A DNA stretch of 34,588 nt from Methylococcaceae bacterium (GCA_902812445.1 CADDZF010000014.1:1-34588), one strand, 5' to 3'. Counted from the first letter of the stretch, positions 9,975 through 22,616 are shown. The notes: generated by a model not told the origin, from the letters alone. Translations and numbers: made by a program.

Positions 9975-12117
<2,143 letters not shown>

Positions 12118-12176
12118 TGCCAGGGAGAGATGCTTCTTACACCCTCTCCACCGGCCGACGAAAGGCTGGCGTGGCT

Positions 12177-12452
12177 TCAAGCCGCAGTCATTGCCATAGC
12201 TTTGATGCGGGCATTCAGGCGGCTTTTGGTACGCGCGGCTTTATTTTTATGGATAAGCCCCTTGCTGACAGCCGAGTCGATGACGGGAACGGCTTCACGG
12301 AAACTGGCTTGCACTTTCTCCAGCTCGCCCGATTCGATGGCGTTAAGGACCTTCTTGATGTGAGTCCGAAGTTTACTGCGTTGCGCCACATTGCGGTCGC
12401 GATGCTTTTCCGCTTGGCGGGCGCGTTTTTTGGCAGAAGCGATATTGGCCAA
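12177..12452 (-). CDS. rpsT: 30S ribosomal protein S20
   Basis: MANIASAKKRARQAEKHRDRNVAQRSKLRTHIKKVLNAIESGE...VIHKNKAARTKSRLNARIKAM-type sequence. Confidence 0.97.
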   Translation of the reverse strand: MANIASAKKRARQAEKHRDRNVAQRSKLRTHIKKVLNAIESGELEKVQASFREAVPVIDSAVSKGLIHKNKAARTKSRLNARIKAMAMTAA

Positions 12453-12510
12453 GAAAACCTCTCGATAATGAAAAAACCAAAAAAAGAATTATCATCAAGC
12501 GTAGTCTCGC

Positions 12511-14145
12511 TTGTCAACTAGATGCGCACTATTTTTTAGCCGGGCGAGTCCTTTATACTATGCGTTTTTTGCCCAAAGCGCGGAGGCGCCGCAACTGAGC
12601 AGACACCTGTTAAAATCAACCGCCGTCGTCGCTAGTATGACGCTCATATCCCGTATATCAGGCTTTATCCGGGACACTGTGGTGGCTCTCTACTTTGGCG
12701 CCAATGCCCATACCGACGCATTTTTTGTGGCGTTCAAAATTCCCAACTTCCTGCGTAGATTGTTCGCAGAGGGTTCGTTTGCGCAGGCATTCGTGCCGGT
12801 GTTGTCCGACTACAAGGAAAATTACAGCCCAGCCGATCTAAAGACGTTTCTCAACCGGACCGCCGGCAGCCTTTCAATCATCCTTTTGTTGGTCACTTTC
12901 GCCGGCATGCTGGCCGCGCCCCTGTTGATATTGCTATTCGCCCCAGGCTTTTACCGTGAAGGCACCCAGTACGAGCTCAGCGTAGAGATGCTGCGCATTA
13001 CCTTCCCTTATCTGCTCTTCATTTCCATGACGGCGTTTTCCGCCGGCATATTGAATACGTTCGGGCGCTTTGCGATACCTGCATTCACTCCCGTCTTCCT
13101 CAACCTCTGCATGATCGCCGCCGCCGTCTGGCTGGCGCCTCACATGCCGGAACCTATCACCGCGCTGGCGTGGGGCGTGTTCGCCGCGGGTATCGTGCAG
13201 ATGTTTTTTCAGTTTCCGACGTTGATCAGAGCAGGCCTGTTGCCCCGGCTCCGCTGCGGTTTTTACGATGCGGGCGTGCGGCGCATCATGCGACTCATGG
13301 TGCCCGCGATCTTCGGCGTCTCCATCACCCAGATCAACCTTTTGGTCGATACCGTGATCGCCTCTTTTCTGATTTCCGGTAGCGTTTCCTGGCTTTATTA
13401 CTCCGATCGGTTGGTCGAATTTCCTCTCGGTATTTTCGGTGTCGCCATCGGTACGGTGATCCTGCCGCATCTTTCAAAAAATCACGCCAGTAAAAACCAG
13501 GCGAGCTTTTCTCACTCGCTGGATTGGGCGCTGCGCTGGGTGATGCTGATCGGTTTGCCTTCGACGCTGGGCCTGATGCTACTGGCCAAGCCTCTCATCT
13601 CGACCTTGTTTCAGTACAAACAATTCGCCTGGTATGACGTCGAAATGGCGGGGCGCAGTCTGACGACCTATGCAATCGGCCTGCTGGCCTTCATAGCGGT
13701 GAAAGTGCTGGTTCCCGGCTTCAGTTCACGCCATGACCTGCGCACGCCGGTTCGCTATGGTATGTATTCCGTGGCGGCCAATATCGTTTTCAATCTGGCA
13801 CTGGTGTTCGAGCTGGCGCAAATTGGCTGGGGGCACGCGGGCCTTGCCCTGGCTACTGCACTGGCCGCCTTTTTCAACGCCGGGCTATTGCTGCGTAAAT
13901 TACTGCGTGACGGAATTTACCAGCCCCGCCGTGGCTGGGCAGGCTATCTGATTCGCATCTTGTGGGCCAACCTGGCGATGAGCCTGTTGCTGCTGGGGGC
14001 GGTCGACGGCTCGCTCTGGCAATCGTGGGCCATCGCTCAGCGCGCCTTGAACCTGTTGCTGTGGATCGGCGCCGCCGCTGCGGTCTATGTGGTCGCTCTG
14101 AACTTGAGCGGTCTGCGCCTGGCGCACCTGGCCCTCAAGCAATAA
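12511..14145 (+). CDS. murJ: Lipid II flippase MurJ (start uncertain; family N-terminus begins near LSRHLLKSTAVVASMTLISRISGFIRD)
   Basis: MATE-like multi-TM; GFIRDTVVALYFGANAHTDAFFVAFKIPNFLRRLFAEGSFAQAFVPV. Confidence 0.93.
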   Translation: MSTRCALFFSRASPLYYAFFAQSAEAPQLSRHLLKSTAVVASMTLISRISGFIRDTVVALYFGANAHTDAFFVAFKIPNFLRRLFAEGSFAQAFVPVLSDYKENYSPADLKTFLNRTAGSLSIILLLVTFAGMLAAPLLILLFAPGFYREGTQYELSVEMLRITFPYLLFISMTAFSAGILNTFGRFAIPAFTPVFLNLCMIAAAVWLAPHMPEPITALAWGVFAAGIVQMFFQFPTLIRAGLLPRLRCGFYDAGVRRIMRLMVPAIFGVSITQINLLVDTVIASFLISGSVSWLYYSDRLVEFPLGIFGVAIGTVILPHLSKNHASKNQASFSHSLDWALRWVMLIGLPSTLGLMLLAKPLISTLFQYKQFAWYDVEMAGRSLTTYAIGLLAFIAVKVLVPGFSSRHDLRTPVRYGMYSVAANIVFNLALVFELAQIGWGHAGLALATALAAFFNAGLLLRKLLRDGIYQPRRGWAGYLIRILWANLAMSLLLLGAVDGSLWQSWAIAQRALNLLLWIGAAAAVYVVALNLSGLRLAHLALKQ

Positions 14146-14156
14146 GCTCGACTCCG

Positions 14157-15110
14157 ATGCGTTTAATCCGGGGATTGAGCCATATAGCAATGCCGGCCCA
14201 AGGAAGCGCCGTCACCATTGGAAACTTTGACGGCGTGCACCTCGGCCACTGCGCGGTCATCGAACGTTTGGCCGCAGAAGGTCGACGACGGCACCTGCCG
14301 ATCGTAGTCGTGCTGTTTGAGCCGCAGCCGCGCGAGTATTTTCAGGCCGATCAGGCGCCAGCCCGATTGACCCGGCTGCGCGAAAAGCTCGCCTGCTTCA
14401 ATACGTTGCCGGTTGATGAGGTGTTGTTGCTGCGCTTCGATCAAACGCTCGCCGATACGCCAGCGGACTTGTTCATCCAGCGTATACTGGTCGATGCTCT
14501 CCGCGTCCGCTATTTATTGGTCGGCGATGACTTTCGTTTCGGCCAAGCTCGGCGCGGTAATTTTGCGCTGCTGCAGCAGGCGGGAAAACAATACGGCTTT
14601 CAGGTGACGGCTACGGAGTCCATCCGCATCGATGGCTGCCGTATCAGCAGCACGCTGGTGCGCCAAGCGCTCGCCTGCGGTGATCTCGCCACGGCGGCGC
14701 GGCTGCTGGGGCGGCCGTACTCTATTTGTGGTCGCGTCGTCCATGGAGACAAGAGAGGACGCCTGTTGGGCTTCCCGACCGTCAATATTCGACTCCAGCG
14801 AAAAAAAACGCCTGTGCAGGGCGTCTATGCCGTTACAATGGCAGGGCTTGCAGAGCGGGAGCTTAAAGGTGTCGCCAACGTCGGCACACGACCGACGCTG
14901 GACGGTCGAAATGTCCTCCTCGAAGTGCATCTGTTTGACTTTAACGACGATTTATACGGACACCGGGTCGAAGTGCGATTTCAGCACAAGATTCGCGATG
15001 AGAAGCGATTTGCCGGCGCCGACGAGTTAAAGGCCAAGATCGCCAATGATTGCCTGATCGCGCGGGAACTCCTCGCCACCAAACCCCTCGCTTCATCTAA
15101 AAACAGCTAA
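14157..15110 (+). CDS. ribF: Bifunctional riboflavin kinase / FAD synthetase
   Basis: [31 protein letters not shown]...[20 protein letters not shown]...[10 protein letters not shown]; start trimmed from the 382-aa ORF. Confidence 0.95.
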   Translation: MRLIRGLSHIAMPAQGSAVTIGNFDGVHLGHCAVIERLAAEGRRRHLPIVVVLFEPQPREYFQADQAPARLTRLREKLACFNTLPVDEVLLLRFDQTLADTPADLFIQRILVDALRVRYLLVGDDFRFGQARRGNFALLQQAGKQYGFQVTATESIRIDGCRISSTLVRQALACGDLATAARLLGRPYSICGRVVHGDKRGRLLGFPTVNIRLQRKKTPVQGVYAVTMAGLAERELKGVANVGTRPTLDGRNVLLEVHLFDFNDDLYGHRVEVRFQHKIRDEKRFAGADELKAKIANDCLIARELLATKPLASSKNS

Positions 15111-17932
15111 TGGATTACAAAAAAACGCTTAATTTACCCCATACCTTTTTTCCGATGAAAGCCAATCTGGCGCAGCGCGAGCCCGAGCAATTGCGCCGCT
15201 GGCAGAATATCGACTTGTACCGAAAAATGCGCACGGCGTTCGCCGGTAGGCCGGCGTTTGTCCTTCACGATGGACCTCCTTATGCCAACGGCGCCATCCA
15301 TATCGGCCATGCCGTCAACAAAGTGCTCAAGGACATCATCGTCAAAAGCAAGGGCTTGAGCGGCTTCGACGCGCCCTATGTACCGGGTTGGGACTGCCAC
15401 GGCTTGCCGATCGAATTGGCGGTCGAGAAGAAAATCGGCAAGGCGGGAATTCGGATCGCGCCGAGGGACTTTCGCGCGGCCTGCCGGGCCTATGCGGCGA
15501 GCCAGGTGGATTTGCAGCGTGAGGAATTCATTCGACTCGGCGTGTTCGGCGACTTCGAGCAGCCCTATCTCAGCATGGACTATCGCTTCGAGGCCGATAT
15601 TATCCGCGCGCTCGGCAAGGTTTGTGCGAACGGCCATCTGACCAAAGGAGCGAAACCCGTGCATTGGTGCACCGACTGTGCTTCGGCACTGGCCGAGGCC
15701 GAGGTCGAATACGAGAACAAGCATTCCCTGGCTATCGACGTAAGGTTCAGAGTCTACGATGAACCTTATTTCCTAGCGCGCTGCCACACCGCGCCCGGCC
15801 ACGTCGGCCACGGTTCGATTTCGGTCGTCATCTGGACGACGACCCCGTGGACCTTGCCCGCCAACCAGGCGGTTGCGCTGCATCCCGATTTCGATTACGC
15901 CCTGGTGCAGTATGAAGGCGCCAATCAGGAACGCCTTTTGGTGGCCGAGGCGCTCATGAAGGATGCGATGCTGCGCTATGCTGTCGAAGACTACCGGGTG
16001 ATCGGCTATTGCAAGGGTTCCGCGCTGGAAGGCGTGCTGTTGCAGCATCCTTTCTACTATCGGCAAGTCCCAATCGTTCTCGCCGACCACGTCACCCTCG
16101 AAGCCGGCACCGGCGCGGTGCACATGGCGCCGGGGCATGGTCAGGAAGATTACGTCGTCGGTCAGAAATATGGCCTGGCAGTCGACAATCCCGTTGGCGA
16201 CAATGGGGTTTTCTTGCCGCATACCGAAATTTTCGCCGGTGAGCACGTGTGGGACGCCAACCGGCACGTGGTCGATGTGTTGAACGCCCATGGCGCGCTA
16301 CTCCATGAAGAGAGCATCGAGCACAGCTATCCCCATTGCTGGCGTCACAAGACCCCGCTGATTTTCCGGGCGACCCCGCAATGGTTCATCGCCATGGACA
16401 AGCTCGGCCTGCGCCAGCAGGCGCTTGCGGAAATCGAGCAAGTCGCCTGGATACCTGAATGGGGTCAGGCGCGCATCGAGGGTATGGTCGCGAAGCGGCC
16501 GGACTGGTGCATCTCCCGGCAACGTAACTGGGGCGTTCCGATCGCGCTGTTCGTACACAAAGAAACCGGGGAGCTGCATCCGGATACGCCGGCCTTGATC
16601 GAGCAGGTCGCGCGGCGCGTCGAAGAAGAGGGCATCGACGCCTGGTTCGAGCTGGAGCCGCACGAGCTCTTGGGCGATGCGGCGCCGGAGTATGCAAAGG
16701 TGAAGGATACGCTGGATGTCTGGTTCGATTCCGGCGTCACCCATTTTTGCGTGCTCGGCCAGCGCCAAGGGCTGCCGTTTCCTGCCGACATGTACTTGGA
16801 AGGCTCCGATCAGCACCGCGGCTGGTTCCAGTCCTCGCTGCTGACGTCGGTGGCGATCCATGGTGTTGCGCCTTACCGGGAAGTGCTGACGCATGGCTTC
16901 ACCGTGGATGCCAAAGGTCGCAAAATGTCGAAGTCGCTCGGCAATGTGGTGGCGCCGCAGAAGGTGATCGGTAGTCTCGGCGCCGACGTGTTGCGGCTGT
17001 GGGTCGCGGCGACCGATTACCGCGCCGAGATGAACGTTTCCGATGAAATTCTGAAGCGCACAGCGGACGTCTATCGGCGCTTGCGCAACACGGCTCGTTA
17101 TCTACTGGCCAATCTGAACGATTTTGATCCGACCGAGCATCGGGTCGCTGTGGACAGCATGCTCGCGCTGGACCGCTGGGCGCTGGACCGCGCTTACTGT
17201 CTGCAGCAGGAAATCATTGGCGCGTATGGAAGCTATCAATTCCACCAGGTCTATCAGAAGGTGCATCACTTCTGCTCGATCGACCTGGGCAGCTTTTATC
17301 TCGATGTCACCAAGGACCGCCAGTACACCTGCCGGGAGAACAGCCTGCCGCGGCGTTCGGCGCAGACCACCATGTACCATATCGCCGAAGCGTTGGTGCG
17401 CTGGCTGGCGCCGATCCTGAGCTTTACCGCCGATGAGATTTGGCAGTATCTGCCGGGTGCGCGAGACGAATCGGTATTTCTGCAAACCTGGTACCAGGGC
17501 CTGGTGCCACTCGATGATCAATCGGCGTTGAACCGCGGCTTTTGGGACCAGGTAATGCGAGTACGCGAGGCGGTCAGTAAGGAGCTCGAGCGGCTGCGCG
17601 AGCGAGGCGAGATAGGTTCATCGCTGGATGCCGAGGTCAGCCTTTACGGTGATGCAGACACCTGCAAGCTGTTGGCGCACCTCGGTGATGAATTGAGGTT
17701 CGTGTTGATCACGTCCTATGCGGAGGTCCTGCCTGCTTGGGAGGCTCCGGCGGATGCCGTTGCCACCGAGTTGGTTGGACTGCGGCTCAAGGTGGTCGTT
17801 TCGGATAAGATCAAATGCATCCGTTGTTGGCACCGCCGTCGTGAAGTAGGCCAGACGACAAACCATATGCAGCTCTGCAGGCGCTGCATCGAAAACGTCG
17901 CGGGGCCGGGCGAGGTTCGCCTGTTCGCTTGA
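15110..17932 (+). CDS. ileS: Isoleucyl-tRNA synthetase
   Basis: [19 protein letters not shown] (HIGH), [10 protein letters not shown] (KMSKS), C-terminal CIRCWHRR...CRRCIENV Zn site. Confidence 0.98.
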   Translation: MDYKKTLNLPHTFFPMKANLAQREPEQLRRWQNIDLYRKMRTAFAGRPAFVLHDGPPYANGAIHIGHAVNKVLKDIIVKSKGLSGFDAPYVPGWDCHGLPIELAVEKKIGKAGIRIAPRDFRAACRAYAASQVDLQREEFIRLGVFGDFEQPYLSMDYRFEADIIRALGKVCANGHLTKGAKPVHWCTDCASALAEAEVEYENKHSLAIDVRFRVYDEPYFLARCHTAPGHVGHGSISVVIWTTTPWTLPANQAVALHPDFDYALVQYEGANQERLLVAEALMKDAMLRYAVEDYRVIGYCKGSALEGVLLQHPFYYRQVPIVLADHVTLEAGTGAVHMAPGHGQEDYVVGQKYGLAVDNPVGDNGVFLPHTEIFAGEHVWDANRHVVDVLNAHGALLHEESIEHSYPHCWRHKTPLIFRATPQWFIAMDKLGLRQQALAEIEQVAWIPEWGQARIEGMVAKRPDWCISRQRNWGVPIALFVHKETGELHPDTPALIEQVARRVEEEGIDAWFELEPHELLGDAAPEYAKVKDTLDVWFDSGVTHFCVLGQRQGLPFPADMYLEGSDQHRGWFQSSLLTSVAIHGVAPYREVLTHGFTVDAKGRKMSKSLGNVVAPQKVIGSLGADVLRLWVAATDYRAEMNVSDEILKRTADVYRRLRNTARYLLANLNDFDPTEHRVAVDSMLALDRWALDRAYCLQQEIIGAYGSYQFHQVYQKVHHFCSIDLGSFYLDVTKDRQYTCRENSLPRRSAQTTMYHIAEALVRWLAPILSFTADEIWQYLPGARDESVFLQTWYQGLVPLDDQSALNRGFWDQVMRVREAVSKELERLRERGEIGSSLDAEVSLYGDADTCKLLAHLGDELRFVLITSYAEVLPAWEAPADAVATELVGLRLKVVVSDKIKCIRCWHRRREVGQTTNHMQLCRRCIENVAGPGEVRLFA

Positions 17933-18411
17933 GACTGTCGTCCATGTTGAAGTGGCTGTGGCTGTCCGGCCTCGTGATCGTGCTGGACCAACTGACCAAA
18001 CGGTGGATCGATGCCACGATGCAGTTGTATCAAAGCATCGAACTGATTCCCTTCTTTCAGTTGACCTATCTCCGCAATCCGGGCGCGGCATTCAGCTTTC
18101 TCAGTGATGCGGGCGGCTGGCAGCGCTGGTTTTTTGTCGCGCTGTCCCTGGGAGCCAGCATTGCCATCGGCATCTGGCTGTCGCGCCTGTGCCAGGACCG
18201 GCGCTGGGAAGCTATCGCCCTGGCTTTGATTCTCGGCGGTGCAGTGGGCAATCTGATCGACCGGCTGGCGCTGGGTTATGTCATCGATTTCCTCGACGTG
18301 TTTTACGGCGACTGGCACTGGCCGCCGTTCAACCTGGCCGATTCGGCGATCAGCGTGGGGGTCGCTATGCTGCTGGTGGATTCCTTCCGCCACCGTGAGT
18401 CTGTCTCATGA
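17929..18411 (+). CDS. lspA: Lipoprotein signal peptidase (signal peptidase II); start TTG 17929 or ATG 17944
   Basis: [52 protein letters not shown]. Confidence 0.96.
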   Translation: MRLSSMLKWLWLSGLVIVLDQLTKRWIDATMQLYQSIELIPFFQLTYLRNPGAAFSFLSDAGGWQRWFFVALSLGASIAIGIWLSRLCQDRRWEAIALALILGGAVGNLIDRLALGYVIDFLDVFYGDWHWPPFNLADSAISVGVAMLLVDSFRHRESVS

Positions 18412-20255
18412 CCGTCCTTGCGGCTAAGGAGCGGAGTCTCCGCATCGCCGTTCTGATCAAGCAGGTTCCCAGAATCGAGGAGTTGAGCCTGACTCCGGAA
18501 GGCCGCCTGCAACGCACCGGGCTTGCCGTGGAAATCAATCCCTATTGTCGACGAGCAATCAGCAAAGGCGTGGAACTGGCGCAGCAAACCGGCGGGCACT
18601 GCACGGTACTGACGCTGGGACCCGAATCGGCGGAGCTGGCGCTCAGGGAAGCCATCGCCTGGGGCGCGGATGCGGGCGTGTTGATTTCAGACCCTGCTTT
18701 TGCCGGCTCGGATACCCTGGCCACGGCCAAGGCACTGGCGGCTGCACTACGCGAGGAGGGACCATTCGACCTCCTTCTAGCCGGCCTCAACTCTGTCGAC
18801 GCGGATACCGGGCAAGTGGGACCTCAGGTCGCCGAACTATTGCAACTTCCTTTCGCGGCGGGTGTACGCACACTCACCCTCACGGACGGGTGCGTCGATG
18901 CGTGGCTGGAGCATGACATTGTCCGGCTCCACGTCCGCATCGATATGCCGTGTCTGTTATCGACCGCCGAACGCTTATGCGAGCCTGCGAAGAAGTCGGC
19001 CGAAGAATGCGCCCGGGTGCCTTCGCACAAAATCAAACATTATACGGCCAAAGACTTGGGACCCGGGCCATGGGGCCAAGCGGCGAGCCCTACTCGAGTC
19101 GCTCAGGTGCGGCCGGTCCCCGCGCCAGCGCGGAAAAGGCGGTATTTCGACGGAACGGACGCGGCGCAGGTAAGGCAAGCCGTGGAGCTGTTGGCCTCGT
19201 GGGAGGCATTCTCGCGTACGGCGAGCCGCGAAATGACGACTGAACAGCGAATGCCGAAATTTGATCGGCCAAAATTCGATCGGCTCGATCCGCGAGCCAT
19301 CGGAGTGATTCTGGAACCCCGGCGGGAGCGCTTGAACCGGGAACTGTGCGGCGAGGCGGCGCGCCTGGCTGAGCAGATCGGGGCAACCACGGTCGCGCTG
19401 GCGCCGGAAACACTGCCGGCCGAGACCTTTGGCGGATGGGGCGCCGATCAAGCCGTCATCGTCGAAGGCGTGACGGTTGCCGAAGAGCTAGCCGGCGCTG
19501 TGAGCAAATGGGCCAGGCAAGCGGCGCCATGGGCCATCCTCGCGCCCGGCACGCCATGGGGGCGGGAAGCCGCCGCACGGGCGGCGGCAGCACTCGCTGC
19601 CGGGCTGACCGGTGATGCCGTCGAACTGGACATTGACGCAGACGGGCGCCTGGTCGCGTGGAAGCCCGCCTTGGGCGGGCGTTTGTTGGCGGCGATTGCG
19701 GCTTCTTCGGCAACCCATATGGTAACCATGCGCCCGGGCATCCTGCCGTTGCCACCGCTCAGGCGATCGGTGGCGGCGCTGTCGCGAGCCTGGGCGAAAC
19801 GCACCGACCGCCTTCGACTGCTGGCCGCGGAAAGTGCAGACGTCGATGCCGCCTGGCGGAGCAAATCGGTGCTGATTGGAGTCGGGCAGGGAGTAGACCC
19901 TGCCAATTATCACCGCCTCGAAGAGCTGAAAGCCTGGTTGGGAGCCGAGCTGGTCGCTACCCGCAAGGTTACGGATAAGGGCTGGTTGCCGCGCGCGCGC
20001 CAGATCGGCTTGACCGGCAACGTGATCGCGCCGCGCCTGTATATCGCCATCGGCGTCAGCGGCCGTCCTTATCACAGCATAGGCATTCAAAACGCCGCCT
20101 TTATTGTGGCCATCAACCAGGATCCGAGAGCGCCGATATTCGACGAAGCGGACATCGGTCTCCGCGGTGACTGGGAGACTGTGCTGCCTCTTGTGATGAG
20201 CGCGCTCAAAAACTTAAGTCCGAGCGACCGGCCGCCGCTCGATCAATCGCCATAG
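18408..20255 (+). CDS. Fused electron transfer flavoprotein (EtfB-EtfA)
   Basis: 615 aa: EtfB-like N-half (IAVLIKQVPRIEELSLTPEGRLQR...INPYCRRAISKGVELAQ) followed by EtfA-like C-half (TRKVTDKGWLPRARQIGLTGNVIAPRLYIAIGVSGRPYHSIGIQNAAFIVAINQDPRAPIFDEADIGLRGD). Confidence 0.88.
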   Translation: MTVLAAKERSLRIAVLIKQVPRIEELSLTPEGRLQRTGLAVEINPYCRRAISKGVELAQQTGGHCTVLTLGPESAELALREAIAWGADAGVLISDPAFAGSDTLATAKALAAALREEGPFDLLLAGLNSVDADTGQVGPQVAELLQLPFAAGVRTLTLTDGCVDAWLEHDIVRLHVRIDMPCLLSTAERLCEPAKKSAEECARVPSHKIKHYTAKDLGPGPWGQAASPTRVAQVRPVPAPARKRRYFDGTDAAQVRQAVELLASWEAFSRTASREMTTEQRMPKFDRPKFDRLDPRAIGVILEPRRERLNRELCGEAARLAEQIGATTVALAPETLPAETFGGWGADQAVIVEGVTVAEELAGAVSKWARQAAPWAILAPGTPWGREAAARAAAALAAGLTGDAVELDIDADGRLVAWKPALGGRLLAAIAASSATHMVTMRPGILPLPPLRRSVAALSRAWAKRTDRLRLLAAESADVDAAWRSKSVLIGVGQGVDPANYHRLEELKAWLGAELVATRKVTDKGWLPRARQIGLTGNVIAPRLYIAIGVSGRPYHSIGIQNAAFIVAINQDPRAPIFDEADIGLRGDWETVLPLVMSALKNLSPSDRPPLDQSP

Positions 20256-20777
20256 CCTGCACCAGTCGAAAGAAGGGCCCGGATCGTTCTTGCGGCCCGG
20301 CGCGATATCGCTGTGCCCCGCGATACGCCTTCGGGATAGTGTCGGATAACAATCCAGCAGCGCAGCGATCAGCTCGGCCAGCCGTTCATATTGAATATCC
20401 ATATACGCTGTTTCGGCCGTTCCCTCCAGCTCGATGCCGATGGCGAAATCGTTGCAGCATGTCCGGCCCGCATAAGAGGATTCGCCGGCGTGCCAGGCGC
20501 GCTCGTGGAAGGCAACGTATTGAACGATTTCACCGGTGCGGCGGATAAGCGCGTGCGCCGAGACTTTAAGATCCTCTATGGCGGCGAAATAGGGATGGGC
20601 GTCTTGCGGCAGCGTATTGGTGAACAGCCGGTCTATCCAGTCGCCGCCAAATTCCCCAGGCGGAAGGCTGATGCAGTGGATGACGATCATTGAAATGTCT
20701 GTTGCGTCCGGCCGCATATCGAAATTGGGTGAAACGACTCGTTTTGCTGCGCTTAGCCAGCCGTCGGTGATGTTCAT
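20214..20777 (-). CDS. ampD: 1,6-anhydro-N-acetylmuramyl-L-alanine amidase
   Basis: MNITDGWLSAAKRVVSPNFDMRPDATDISMIVIHCISLPPGEFGG...VSAHALIRRTGEIVQYVAFHERAWHAG...RIAGHSDIAPGRKNDPGPSFDW. Confidence 0.95.
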   Translation of the reverse strand: MNITDGWLSAAKRVVSPNFDMRPDATDISMIVIHCISLPPGEFGGDWIDRLFTNTLPQDAHPYFAAIEDLKVSAHALIRRTGEIVQYVAFHERAWHAGESSYAGRTCCNDFAIGIELEGTAETAYMDIQYERLAELIAALLDCYPTLSRRRIAGHSDIAPGRKNDPGPSFDWCRLWRLIERRPVART

Positions 20778-20938
20778 GGTTAGCGACTCGGGAAAAAGGC
20801 GTGTCTGCATCGCATAGCGAGTGGCACAAACGAAATCCGGTTCTTCCAAACTGAATTGTTGTTTATCATTCTACCTGTCTCGGATAGCGCTTTCTAACCA
20901 TCCATCGGCCAGGCAACCGGGCGCGTGCCGGTGTAGGG

Positions 20939-21811
20939 ATGACGAGCGGAGAATTAAACGTACCGGCGCAAGAGGCGAATATGATATTGGTGCATCCTCA
21001 AGACATTGACCGTTTTCTCGCCGAGGATATCGGTACAGGCGATTTGAGCGCGGCAGTCGTCCCCACATCCTATCAGGCCCGGGCGAGCGTAATCACGCGC
21101 GAGACTACCGTCGTCTGCGGCCAGCCATGGTTTGATGCGGTGCTGCAAAGACTCGACCCTCACGTCGCCATCGACTGGCAAGTATCGGAGGGTGAAGCGG
21201 TCCATGTGGGTGCCCTGCTGTGCACGGCGCAAGGCAGGGCGAGGGCATTGCTGACCGCTGAGCGCACCGCGCTCAATCTCTTGCAGACCTTATCCGGCAC
21301 GGCAACTCTGGCCAGAGAATATGCCCGGGCGGTCGCCGGAACGAACGTAAAAGTTCGCGACACCCGCAAGACCCTACCGGGTCTGCGCGTCGCGCAGAAA
21401 TACGCCGTGCGCTGCGGCGGCTGTCACAATCACCGCATGGGGCTCTATGACGGCATTCTGATCAAGGAAAACCACATCGTTGCGGCGGGTTCGATCGAAC
21501 GCGCGGTCAAGGCCGCGCAAGCGCTCAGTGCACCGGTCCCGGTCGAAGTCGAGGTGGAGAGTGTGGACGAGCTGGAACAGGCGCTTCAGGCCGGGGCTGA
21601 CCGCGTGCTGCTGGATAATTTCGAGTTGGCGATGATGCGCCAGGCGGTGGCGCTCAATCGGGGTCGAGCAGAACTCGAGGTATCCGGCAACGTCGGTCTG
21701 GAAAACGTTCGCGCAATCGCAGAAACGGGGGTCGACTATATATCGGTCGGCGCGCTGACGAAGAACGTCACGGCGGCGGATCTCTCCATGCGAGTCACGC
21801 TGATTGTATGA
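20939..21811 (+). CDS. nadC: Nicotinate-nucleotide pyrophosphorylase (carboxylating)
   Basis: LAEDIGTGDLSA, RTALNLLQTLSGTATL, DTRKTLPGLRVAQKYAVRCGGCHNHRMGLYDGILIKENH, YISVGALTKN. Confidence 0.97.
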   Translation: MTSGELNVPAQEANMILVHPQDIDRFLAEDIGTGDLSAAVVPTSYQARASVITRETTVVCGQPWFDAVLQRLDPHVAIDWQVSEGEAVHVGALLCTAQGRARALLTAERTALNLLQTLSGTATLAREYARAVAGTNVKVRDTRKTLPGLRVAQKYAVRCGGCHNHRMGLYDGILIKENHIVAAGSIERAVKAAQALSAPVPVEVEVESVDELEQALQAGADRVLLDNFELAMMRQAVALNRGRAELEVSGNVGLENVRAIAETGVDYISVGALTKNVTAADLSMRVTLIV

Positions 21812-22158
21812 TCGCTTTTTACCACTTTTTGGTTACTATCCTGAATCGCAAGAGCTCGATGAGGCGCACTGTCCGCTTCGCGATTTACGTTGATATGGAA
21901 GCGCCAATCGGTCACGTGGTCATCGATACCTCATCAATGACGACAAACCAAGGTAGCAACAAGGCCTTGATTTCCGGCGGTCGAGTCGACGGCAAATTTC
22001 TGTATTATGATCTTGCGGGCATCGTCGATTCGTTCAACCACGTCGGCATCGGCACAACATTCAAGAAACTATCGGGCGGGAAATTCGAAAGCGATCACTG
22101 CTCAAGCCCGCCGCTTGCCGAACAGCCGCGCATCGTCGGCATAGTCCTAAGACCATGA
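21808..22158 (+). CDS. Hypothetical protein, 116 aa, overlapping nadC stop
   Basis: ORF starts in an ATGA overlap with nadC; no family recognised. Confidence 0.3.
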   Translation: MIAFYHFLVTILNRKSSMRRTVRFAIYVDMEAPIGHVVIDTSSMTTNQGSNKALISGGRVDGKFLYYDLAGIVDSFNHVGIGTTFKKLSGGKFESDHCSSPPLAEQPRIVGIVLRP

Positions 22159-22164
22159 CTGTGC

Positions 22165-22214
22165 TGGCGCCCCGGAGCCGACTCGAACGGCTGACCTTCC
22201 CCTTAGGAGGGAAA
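22165..22214 (-). other. Truncated tRNA-Arg(CCT): 3' half (positions ~27-76, with CCA); probable att-site remnant
   Basis: Minus strand TTTCC-CTCCTAA-GGGGA-AGGTC-AGCCG-TTCGAGT-CGGCT-CCGGGGC-G-CCA: anticodon stem-loop, variable loop, perfect 5-bp T-stem, 3' acceptor strand. No complementary GCCCCGG acceptor 5' strand within ~400 nt. Confidence 0.8.
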
Positions 22215-22414
22215 CCATCATCTTGTTAGGTATTTAAAATCAGTTAGTTATGCACAAAATCCCCGCGCGAACCTGACTGGAAGTGCCACGAAATGAAGAA
22301 TCTTGACTGAGGTTCGTCACGTTTTGGTCACGGCCTCCACTTTCGAGCGAACTCAAATCTGCTGATAACCCGGCTCTGTCTTGTTGCAGCGGACATAGGC
22401 CCACACATAATTAC

Positions 22415-22489
22415 CTTCCATTGGACATCGGCCACTGCGAGTTGGAAAACGGTCTTGGCCAAATCAACAGCGATGGTAGTAGTATTCAT
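22415..22489 (-). pseudogene. IS110-family transposase, N-terminal remnant
   Basis: MNTTTIAVDLAKTVFQLAVADVQWKV matches the conserved IS110/IS1111 N-terminal RNase H-like start, then diverges and terminates. Confidence 0.7.
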
Positions 22490-22492
22490 GTC

Positions 22493-22576
22493 GGACTCCT
22501 CCTGTATTGGTTTGCTCCAGCCCATCATAGACTCGAGCGTGGCACCATGATGCCGGGGAAAAGGTGGGAGGAGTCC
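22493..22576. repeat. 10-bp perfect inverted repeat (22493-22502 / 22567-22576)
   Basis: ggactcctcc ... ggaggagtcc on plus strand; the 22493-22502 arm contains the transposase Shine-Dalgarno. Confidence 0.75.
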
Positions 22577-22616
22577 ATCCCATCACAAAAGTTCAGCTCT
22601 TGGTGATCCTGCCCTG

